Shown: piece after piece, positions 55,826 through 64,000 of the stretch | Layout of the letters: every line of letters begins with the position of its first letter | Numbering within the stretch: the stretch's first letter is position 1 | NCBI GenBank assembly: GCA_027625915.1 | Contig: JANTQA010000060.1 | Location: 5,332,001-5,396,000, forward strand | DNA: 64,000 nt | DNA from: Anaeramoeba flamelloides | Taxonomy: Eukaryota; Metamonada; Anaeramoebidae | Reading direction: 5' to 3' | Made by a program: the position numbers and the translations under genes | The notes under the pieces: model-generated | Seen by the model: the letters and a program-made list of their open reading frames with translations, nothing else | Told to the model about the DNA's origin: nothing | Database searches by the model: none

Positions 55826-58800
55826 TTAATTATCTTGAATTTTATCGAATTTTTTTCTTAATTTTTTATTTAATTTCAATAAATCTTTATTTTCATTTTT
55901 CAATTGAAAGTTTTCTTCATTTTGTATTTTTAAAATATCTTCTTTTTCATCTAATTCTTCTCTTAGGCCAGCCATTTCGTCATTTTTTTGTCTTCTAATT
56001 TTCAATAATTCAGCATTTTTTTCGTATTCTGTTAAATTGTCATCGATTTGTACAACTTCATATTCGTCTTCTGACGAGGTCTCATCATTGTCTTCATCAT
56101 TATTGTTTTCGCCCATTTCGTCCATTTCGATTTCGTTTTGGTTTTTCTCCTTATTTTGGTTATCGTCGTACCAATAATTGGTAACGTATTCCTTGTATCC
56201 AATAAAGGCAAAGACAAATCCTGTGGGGTAAAGCAAAATGAAAATAAGGAAATTAAAGCGGTCGATTGCCAGTGATAGCATTGACCAAGCGATTATATAG
56301 AATCCAATTTCAACTTTATCTTCTGGGACGAATCTGGGGTAATCTCCTGCGTGTGGCCTTAGATAGGCAAACAGAATAAGAAATACTGCGAACATGGCAA
56401 ACAAATACCAAGTGTGTCCTTCGGTTTTTGGTTTAAACATTACGGAGCTGATTGCGAGAAGAAATTTGAAAAGGAACTCGACCATTTCAAACCAGTATCG
56501 GTTTTCCTTATATTTCATATAAATCCAACCATGCTTATCGTTATAGTCTTCGGCAAATAATAATGATCTTGCCTTAAGCAATATATATGCGAATACCGCC
56601 GGTATGCCCACAACGTATATGATCAAGCCAATGACAAACCCGGCGAGATAGGATTTATATTTACTTGAGGATGTGTTTATGTTTGGATCTGCGTCTAAAA
56701 GCCTTGCGTCGATAATTTCATAATACGTGGAATCAAAGGTGTCAAAGCAAATTTTTAAATACGGGATATATAGATATTTTAAAGCCGTTGTATATTTAAA
56801 ATAGCAGGAGCACATGAAATTATATTTCAAATCAGTATCGCCTTCCTTTTTTAGGCTTTGAATGAGAACATAAATCAGAAAGATAAAGCTAAAAATGAAC
56901 GGTAATAAAAACATTAATAGCCAACGATGATAGAAGGTAAAATTTTCGTGACAATTTTGAGAGGACATTGACCAAAAGTCAAGAATGAAAATTGAAGTGA
57001 AGTATCTAAAAAATCCCTGGGCGCCGGTTGGGTAATCTAAATCAAAGGATATGATTAGTCCTACTAATTGTAAGCCGGTAAGCGCGATACCAAATAGGGG
57101 GTTGTTGAAATATTCGAGGACGGCAGTGTTTCTTAAAAAGTAAAGAATCAGTATCACTACAAGCACAACTACCACGACGATCCAGACGATTGAGCCGTGC
57201 AAGCATTCTCTGCAATTCGAATTCAAGGTGAAGTATCCCTCGACACAGGTGTTACAATAATTGTTGTTGTCTCTGCCATACCCGCAGCTGTTGCCGCCAA
57301 GACAAAAATGCTCATTTGTGCACTTCAGGCAAGACGATTGCCCCTCTTCATTGTTAAATTCGCCATCGGGGCATTTCGTACACCGAGATAATCCCTCTTC
57401 AGATGCATAGTATCCTGCTTCGCAGGACTCGCACTTGTCCTGAATGGAGGATGGTTCTTCTCCAATGCCACAATGGGTGCACGACGAAGATCCGGAATCT
57501 GAGACCGTCCCGGTTTCGCAATCCTGGCAGACCGACGAGGAATTGGATCTTGTGTGTGGGTTGTATGTCCCCGCGGGGCATTTGTTACAATCGTCTAAAG
57601 ATTTGCCCTCCAGATTGACATTGAATGTCCCCGCGGGACAATCTAGGCACCCCTCTTCCGCATTGAATGAGCCCTGGTTAGGGTTATATGTCCCCACTGG
57701 GCATGCAATACAGTTACCACTTGATGTGCTTCCCGTGCTTGGGTTATACGTTCCGTAATCACATAGCTTGCAATCGCCCAGCCCCTCGACATCACTGTAG
57801 CTTCCCTTCTCGCATTCGAGACATTCCGTTGATCCGTTATTGGAGCTATGGTAGCCGAGGCCACATTTGATGCACTGGTTTTGTAAGGTCTCATTTGTGA
57901 ATGTGCCCGGTTCACATAATATGCATCCGTCGCGTGTGCCATAGGATCCTAAGCCACAGTTCATTTCGAGGGCAATTATCCAATTGTCCTGATATAATTG
58001 GTATCTTTGGAATGGATCAGATGACACATCGAGAAGATCGGTATTTAAATTCCCCGAACTTACCCAATCCCAATTTGTGTTATTAAAATTTTCTAAACTC
58101 AAAAACGTCGAGCATGCTATTTCAACGGTTTTATAGAGATCAACTGCATTGGATTCAAATAAGGCGACATAGCCACCTTCACCAAATGAGAAATCATATT
58201 CTGCAAAGGGATTGCCAAAGCCACCTATGAGAATTAAATCATCTTTATCAACGAGTATTTGATCAGCAGATTCTGCGGATGTGATAACACCTAAATACGA
58301 GCCATATAATAAAGTGTCGCCTTCGTTGTTTAACTCGAAAAAAACTGCATCGGTTTCTGTAACCGAGTTACTAAAATCTTCTTGGTAAGAGCCAGTAGTT
58401 GTGGGGAAATTGACACTAAGACTGGAGCCACCAACCCAAATGTTTTCGGAAGTATCAAGAGAAAGTGTTTGGCATTTATCGTCTAAATCTCCGCCAACAT
58501 ATGTGGCCCATTGGGTAACAAAGTCGCTTTTTTGAAATTTGGCGACAAAGCAATCAGTTCCGCCCTGATTAGAATCCATGTATCTACCAGTGGTATCACT
58601 CAGATCAGTTGAGCTTGTTGTTCCTGCAATATAAATTGAATCTGGGCTTAAATCAATTGCATACCCAAGATCATCATCGTCTCCTGTAATACAATTACTA
58701 CCGAGAAGATTGTTTCCGGAATCATCTAATGCTGCTATAAATGTATCCTTTTCACCTCCATTTGCTGGACATCGATAATTTGTTGCGGTTTCGCCAGTTG

Positions 58801-61800
58801 GTGGTACTCTTCCGAAGGTTGTACCAGTTAAAAAAACATTATCATCTGAATCAACTTTTAAATCAAGAACTATGGAAATTTATTTTTTTTTAGTTTTTAT
58901 TTTTTAGTTTTTATTTTTTATGTTTTTTATTTAATTTTTATTTTTTTTTTTATTTAATTTTTTGGAATTATGAATATAAAAAATAATGCAAAATGCAATT
59001 AATTATTTAATAAAATGTTTTTTTTTTTTTATTTTTACAGTTTAATAATGAAAAAGGTTAATGGTTTTATTAATACCTTCAATTTGATCATCAGAACAGA
59101 TAAAAGTTGACCAAAGATAATCAGAGCCATCAGAATTCATTTTTACAATGAAAGCTCCTCCACCCAATCCATCGCAATTTTCTTTGTATGCGTTTTGTGT
59201 TGTTTCCATTATAGTGTTTGAAGTGTAATCTTTTGTATAAATGGCAGCTATTGGGTTGTTATTTGAATCTAATCCAATGGATGCACCATAGTCTAAGACG
59301 TATGATCCTATATATGTAGAATAAATCAATTTTTGATCTTTATCAAGTTTAAACAAAAAAGCGTCACCATTATTTTTAATATCTTCGTCTTTTGCATCAC
59401 CTGAAATTGGGAAATCACTTGACCAAGTTTTTCCTATTTGTTAATTTTATTATTTTATTGTTTGATATGAAAATAATTCGTTATTTTTTATTTATTGAAG
59501 CATTGATGAAAAAACATTTATAAATGGAATTAAATTTATTTGAAAAAGTCAAATTTTTCAAAAATTTTCGAGAATAGAGTAAAAAAAAATAAATTCTAGT
59601 TCTTCTTGTAATTTTGAATAAGTGAATTATAGTTTGAAAATTCTTATTTTTTAATAACAGTTTGGTTCAAATAAATGTATATTTTATTATAAATAAATTA
59701 ATTTTAATTCTTTAAAGAAATCATTTAGAATTATAAAAGTGATTTTTTGTGAATTATACTTTGAGAATTCCATTTTTTATTATTCCCAAAAGTTTTATTT
59801 CAATCATCAAGATCAAGTATTTTGAGATCCACTCAAATGAAAATTTATGTGGGTAATGAAAAGTATTATTGCTGAATATAAGAAAAAAAAAAAAAAAAAT
59901 CATAAAAGATCAAATAAAGTATTAACCATAAGAATAATTTTTACAATACTACTTTCTATGAAATGTTTTTCTTTGATTGATCAATTTTTATTAAATATTT
60001 TTTGAAATGTTTCACTATTTTGAAGATCAACGTTCATTTTGAAATTGGAGATCAATATTTAAGGATGAGATCTGTTCAGGCTTTTGTTGTTTTGTCGAGT
60101 TAATAACAAAATTAGAAATTTTTCTTTAAAGTTAATTTGTTTCTTCATTCAATTGAAATATATTTTCATTTTTTCATTTTTCTGTAATGTTTACTTTTAT
60201 AAAAACCGTGTTTCACTTTTTATCCCTGTTTCACTTTTTATCCCTGTTTCACTTTTTTTCCAGAATGGTAATATCAAAAAAGAAATTGTGCTGTGGGTTT
60301 AAGGCTAGTGAAAATTCAACTCTGGTGGATTTTGAAATCATAAGATATTTTTTTTCAAATATCATCAATGACTTTTTGAAAATTCATAATTTGAAAATTT
60401 ATGAAAAATTTGTTGAAAAAATGGAAAGAAAATGAAGAAAAAAGAAACCTTAGTGTCAAGTCATTACTGTGAAAATAATTTTTTTAATTGTAAAAAAAAA
60501 AAATTTTGAAATTTTTATGAGAGCCTAATAATAACCAATTACAAACAAATCAACACATGATATACAATCGATCTCAAAAAATCAACAATAGCAAACCTTA
60601 GAAATTTCTTAGTAAAAAAAGCGCCAAACACAGACAGTCAATTTTTAAATTTAAATAGTTGTGAATTATTATTTTAATAGAACTGTGTCAGTTTCAAAGA
60701 GTTGATCTTTTGAGCTTTTTGAGATCTAAAAGATTTCTTTTTTCTTTTTTTCATTTTTGAAATGATATATTTTTACCAAAAGAATCGAACAAAGCCACTA
60801 CTTTAGTAAATATAAAGGAAGGTTATAGAAAAGCCCCAAATTAAACTGAATTCAGTAGAATCGATTATGTACTGAAAGAAAGCAATTGGTTTCAAATTGA
60901 AGAAATTTAAGCATTTGAAAATATAAAATAAAGAAGAAAAAGATTGTGTTTTTTTTTTAAAAATTTGAATTTTTTGATTTGAGACCTTTTGGAGCTTTGA
61001 ATTATTTTGGTTAATTGAAGTTTTTGTTTTTGTTGATATCCTTTGAATTTATTATTTTTTTTTTGAATTTTTTGTCAATGTGATCCTGTGAAACTTTTTT
61101 TTGTTAATTAGTATTTTTTGTCATTTAGATAACACGATTAATTTTTTTGTTAATTGAATTTTTGAAATTGAAATCCTTTGAATTCTGTTAATTACATTTT
61201 TTGTAATCTAGATCTATTAATTTTTTTTTTTTTTGAATTTTTTCTCTTCAAAATCTTGTTCAACTTTTTTTTTGTAATTACAATTTTTGTCAATGAGATT
61301 CTATAAATTTTTTTTTTTTTTTCTTTTTCCAATTAGTTGAAATTGAGATCCTGTGGATTTTTGTTTTTATTATTTCTTTTGTGTTCCACTTGGATTTTTT
61401 ATGATCAAAAGAAGTGCAATTTCATCTTTTCATTTTTAGAGGTAAGCCACTCCTTGGGTATAAAGAAAATCCATGGTAATGGCCAGGGTCTTAAACTGTG
61501 TAAAAGAGTGAACCAAACAGTTTGAATATCACTTTGTTAAAATTACCTTATTATACTGGTATTTGAAATTTAAACGGTAAAAAATTTCATCTGATTTTCG
61601 TTTTTCAATTCTGAAAGATTTTTATCACTTAGGATTCTTGGTTCATTCAAAATAATTCAAAGTATACCAAAATATATGCCATCAAATAAATAGAGAACAA
61701 AAATTACTATTTATTAATTTGGAAGTTTACTTGTGACTCTATTTGTAAAAGAAAAATAAGTGAAAATGAAATGAAGAATTTTTTCCATCATGTGTTATCC

Positions 61801-62945
61801 AAATACCAGTAAAGCGATTTTAAAAAAGTTTTTAAGAGATATCTACAAATAGCTCTATTGAAATTTGTTGATTGTTTTAAAGCTACTTTTGAAAATTGTT
61901 TTATCGTACTTTTTTCAAATGATTTTACTATGAAATTGATTATTAAAAATCATATTTGTTTTTGAGAAAGAGAAAAGTGTAAGATCTTTTTTTTCAAACA
62001 ATTTTAAAAAGGCAATAAAACCGAAGTTATTCAGAAAATTCGTTTTTTTTCAATAAGAAGAATTTTTGAAATTTCTCTTCGTGAAGATGAAAAAACAATT
62101 AAAAAAAAAATTTGGAAAAAAATTGTTGGAAATTAATTTTGGTTTTTAGGTAAATAAATGTTTTCTAAATTTTCAAATCTGTCTTTGGTGTTCTACAAAT
62201 TAAATCAAGAGAAACAAACCAAAGGAAAAAAAAGAAAAAAGATAAAAAAGATTAATCAAGAAAATTTACCTGTTCCATAAACAGAACCTTCAATATCTGA
62301 AACGATTCTTAATTTTGAATCGTCATTTGATCCGCCTACATAAGTTGCATAATTAGGATCTATTACAAGGCTAAGTTCTGGGTTAAATAAGGGATCGTCA
62401 ATTTGGAAAGAAATGGTTTTTTTGGAGCTGTCCAAAAGAAATCTCCCCTCGAGCTCTTGGTTTTGTTGTAAAAAAATAAGGTTATATTCTCGTACAATTA
62501 GCATCCCATCGCGGTCACGAAATTCAAGATCTCCATTTTTTGAGATGGACATTTCAAACGGTGTGTCATATTCAATTTCAATAGATTCCATTTGTTTTCC
62601 TTTCTCAAGGAAAAATGAGGACTTCAAATGGTTGTTCTCCAATTCAAATTGCAAGTCAACCCCACTTAAGACTTTTTCATATCGGAGCACTCGGTAGTTT
62701 GGATAGGTTTTTTTGTTTCCTTTTCCTTTCATGATCGTTGTATGGCTTTTTAATTTTTCATACCCTTCAATCCGTCCGAGATCGCCGTTTTTGATTTTCA
62801 TATCAATAAATCCGTCCTGTGAATGAAAAGACATTTTGGAATTATCAAATTGGAAAATTCCTGGGCCAAAGGTATTGACTTGGAAGACACTTTCTTCGAA
62901 ATTTAAGGGAAAAAGAACTATAGGATTCACAAATTTATTTTCATT

Positions 62946-62979
<34 letters not shown>

Positions 62980-63284
62980 TCAAAATGGAATAAAATGGGG
63001 AAATTGTTTTTTTTTTTTTTTTTAGATATTAAAACGAGAGTTCAATTAAAAAATTAAACGAAATAAAAGAGTGATATTTTTCTCTTGTTTTTAAAAAGAA
63101 AAAATTATTTTTTAAATTTCTAAAAAAAAAAGATTTACAAGATTTTCTTGTTTGTTTTTTCAATTTTTGCTTCAGGTTGAGTCAGTTGTGAAACTGATCC
63201 AATTTGTGTATTACTTATTGAACAAAAAATGATTGACAAAAATGTAACAAAAAGAAAGTAGGTTTGCAAATTTTTCATCAACAT
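55826..63284 (-). CDS. Large surface protein: DUF7948-like, SBBP repeats, Cys-rich repeats, multi-pass membrane domain
   Basis: Modelled as four exons, 63284-63215, 62917-62270, 59433-59077 and 58869-55826, all in matching phase, giving about 1372 residues. Order: signal peptide (MLMKNLQTYFLFVTFLSIIF); a beta-rich domain resembling DUF7948 (FQVNTFGPGIFQF, MKIKNGDLGRIEGYEKLK); SBBP-type repeats at about 220-600 (ATYVGGSNDDSKLRIVSDIE, STYIGSYVLDYGASIGLDSN, ATYVGGDLDDKCQTLSLDTS); about ten Cys-rich ephrin-receptor-like repeats at about 663-914 (CPAGTFNVN, CPVGTYNPNQG); eight or nine membrane helices at about 917-1250; an acidic cytosolic stretch and a coiled coil to the C-terminus. A receptor or adhesion role is inferred, the ligand unknown. 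Exon 1 and its 297-nt intron are the least certain part. The Cys-rich segment is far richer in G/C than the rest. Confidence 0.83.
57195..57965 (-). repeat. GC-rich coding segment of Cys-rich repeats
   Basis: Within the large gene this 770 bp segment encodes units of about 40-50 residues built on C..C..G.Y/F......C..C, such as CPAGTYNPHTRSNSSSVCQD and CPVGTYNPNQGSFNAEEGCL. Several units share near-identical DNA (TGTCCCCGCGGGACA, GTCCCCGCGGGGCAT), so part of the array arose by local duplication or is kept similar by conversion. Third codon positions use G/C much more than in the rest of the gene. Confidence 0.75.
58870..59076 (-). other. Intron 3 of the large surface-protein gene
   Basis: A 207-nt phase-1 intron with donor TTGAAG|GTATTAAT and acceptor AATTTCCATAG|TTCTTG on the minus strand. 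Removing it joins ...CSDDQIE to VLDLKVDSDDNVFLTG, both within SBBP-type repeats. Confidence 0.75.
59905..60262. mobile_element. ~410 bp element family, decayed copy 3 with amplified end
   Basis: Order shared with 33296-33710: AAGTATTAACCATAAGAATA (compare AAGTATTCAGAACAATAACA), TTTCTTTGATTGATCAATTT, GTTAATTTGTTTCTTCATTC, then the end sequence GTTTCACTTTTTTTCC. Here the terminal motif is present three times in tandem as CTGTTTCACTTTTTATCC (60206-60262). The left end is not recognisable. Intronic, non-coding. Confidence 0.55.
60206..60262. repeat. Triplicated 18 bp terminal motif
   Basis: Three consecutive copies of GTTTCACTTTTTATCCCT, the last ending TTTTTTCC. The motif matches the single terminal GTTTCACTTTTTTTCC of the element copy at 33296-33710. 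Confidence 0.8.
60965..61362. repeat. Degenerate tandem repeat, ~45-50 bp units (intronic)
   Basis: About eight units built on TTGTTAATTnnATTTTTTGT, followed by a GATCCTGTGAA-like string and a T run. Clear examples are TTTGTTAATTAGTATTTTTT, TTTGTTAATTGAATTTTTGA, TCTGTTAATTACATTTTTTG and TTTGTAATTACAATTTTTGT, with GATCCTGTGAAAC, AATCCTTTGAATT, GAGATTCTATAAATT and GAGATCCTGTGGATT. Lies inside intron 2 of the large surface-protein gene. Confidence 0.6.
62918..63214 (-). other. Proposed intron 1 of the large surface-protein gene
   Basis: 297 nt, phase 1, donor TCAATAA|GTAATACA and acceptor AATCCTATAG|TTCTTT on the minus strand. It contains an A run of 32 (minus strand), which is unlikely to be coding. 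Chosen because that AG is the only acceptor in the open stretch before the DUF7948-like domain and the donor joins it in phase to a signal-peptide exon. An alternative is that the frame stays open upstream with a different first exon. Confidence 0.5.
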
Positions 63285-64000
63285 TAAAAGCAATTTCTTA
63301 AAAAAATGATTTATAACATATTTTTTAATTTGTGATACTTTTGGGTAATTTTACATTTTGTTTAAATACTTCTCCTCAGAAAAATCGTGAATAATTCTTT
63401 CTTTCCAAATATTTCCAAACAAATGGAAAAGATTTTTTTTAATTTGTTTGTTTATTCTGAAACGAATTGTTTTTAGGAATTTTTTGCCAATTTATACCAC
63501 TTGTGTGAAATTACTTATACTTTATCAATTTACTTTCAAAAAATTAGTTGACTTAAATATCGATAAATAGTAAAAACATATTTAAGGGCAATGCCAAAAA
63601 AAAAAGCTCATGTGAGGTGTGTGCTCCAAAATATTACAGAACCATGTTGCTTATCTCTTTCTATCCAGACGAACCAAAATTTCCAATTGAAAGAAATCGT
63701 TTCATTTTACCTGATCCGATTCTGAAGAATCATTCATATTTTGTGCTCTGTCGAAATGGAAATACATTTTCGTAACGAATGTAAATGATTTCAAAGAATT
63801 TAAATTAAATGAATTTCGAAATATGTACTTTTCAGGTTTAAGGTTTTAATGAAATTATTTATTGATCCAAAAACTTTTCAAAATTTCAAACATACCAAGT
63901 ACACATTTAAAATAGCATTAATATCAATTGTAAAAAAAAAAAAGATCAAAATTTTCATTCAGCTTTCCAAAAAAATCACTACCCAAGAATGAAAATAAGT
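63285..64000. other. 5' flank of the large surface-protein gene
   Basis: It should contain that gene's promoter on the minus strand. Apart from the possible coding remnant at 63591-63775 it is A/T-rich. The last bases (TTTTCATTCAGCTTTCCAAA at 63951) resemble strings near 15697 and 15793, so an old repeat may continue past the window. Confidence 0.45.
63591..63775 (+). pseudogene. Possible coding remnant or exon
   Basis: A patch distinctly richer in G/C than its flanks. One plus-strand frame reads SCEVCAPKYYRTMLLISFYP then DEPKFPIERNRFILPDPILK and NHSYFVLCRNGNTFS before a stop, with an internal ATG at 63644. Another frame from an ATG at 63591 starts MPKKKAHVRCVLQNI. The first looks like genuine protein sequence but matches nothing I recognise. 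It could be a gene fragment, an exon with donor TTTTC|GTAACG, or chance. Confidence 0.25.

Larger units (their letters stand above)
59434..62269 (-). other. Giant intron 2 of the large surface-protein gene
   Basis: 2836 nt, phase 1, donor GGAACAG|GTAAATTT, acceptor AACAAATAG|GAAAAAC. It holds the third copy of the 410 bp inverted-repeat family (59905-60262), a tandem repeat of about 45-50 bp units (60965-61362) and T-rich sequence. No additional exon is required. Confidence 0.65.

Noticed and set aside
57399-57942. Several overlapping frames on both strands in the GC-rich Cys-repeat segment
   Set aside because: GC-rich sequence has few stops by chance. Only the 917-codon minus-strand frame fits the Cys-repeat pattern and the flanking domains.
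1-64000. Search by eye for tRNA and rRNA genes
   Set aside because: A few GGTTCGA-like strings (for example 8586 and 33653) were inspected, but none sits in a cloverleaf with a matching acceptor stem. No rRNA-like conserved blocks were seen. A covariance-model scan would be needed to exclude tRNAs fully.

Overview
The window looks like nuclear DNA of an amoeboid or flagellate protist. It is strongly AT-rich, with long poly-A/T runs, small GT-AG introns, Lys/Asn/Ser-rich low-complexity protein segments and clearly eukaryotic genes: a dynactin subunit, a Rac-type GTPase, F-box and U-box proteins, and a TMEM104-like transporter. A signal peptide followed by a DUF7948-like domain, SBBP-type repeats, Cys-rich ephrin-receptor-like repeats and a multi-pass membrane domain is an architecture I associate with anaeramoebids (Anaeramoeba, Metamonada). 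That placement is an inference and untested; other AT-rich amoebae remain possible.

Seven genes can be supported. Minus strand: dynactin p24/DCTN3 (4950-5812, two exons), an F-box protein (12808-13419), a Rac-like GTPase (27838-28711, three exons) and a very large cell-surface protein (55826-63284, four exons in my model). Plus strand: an unrecognised basic Lys/Ser-rich protein (22619-24106), a TMEM104-like membrane protein (about 34743-43987, at least three exons with introns of 4.9 and 2.7 kb) and a U-box protein with ubiquitin-interacting motifs (50884-51942). Together they suggest vesicle and dynein transport, actin signalling, ubiquitination and surface sensing. No operon-like logic links them. 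Coding sequence fills only about a sixth of the window.

Most of the rest is AT-rich DNA carrying many short non-autonomous elements. I recognise: (1) a roughly 190-200 bp near-perfect palindrome family with TA + CAGT ends (7561, 32625, an interrupted copy at 20278, a decayed copy at 18835); (2) a roughly 385 bp family with 60 bp inverted ends (10397; 18738, the latter carrying a nested insertion); (3) a roughly 410 bp inverted-repeat family (26839, 33296, 59905); (4) a roughly 550 bp dispersed repeat (8205, 8730, 30745, 44170); (5) a 1.2 kb element at 17399-18604 with perfect 18 bp inverted ends and subterminal arrays of a TCGCGA-centred motif; (6) an 817 bp insertion flanked by TTAA; (7) modular clusters of short palindromes joined by CTAACGGCG-like linkers and edged by GTGCCGTAGA-like mini-repeats (about 178, 775, 7344, 11235, 35985, 40770, 41735, 54770), two of the largest lying inside the TMEM104 introns. 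None encodes a recognisable transposase, so all must be mobilised in trans, if at all.

No rRNA, tRNA, CRISPR array or retroviral/LTR element was recognised by eye. All family assignments come from reading the sequence, without database searches.
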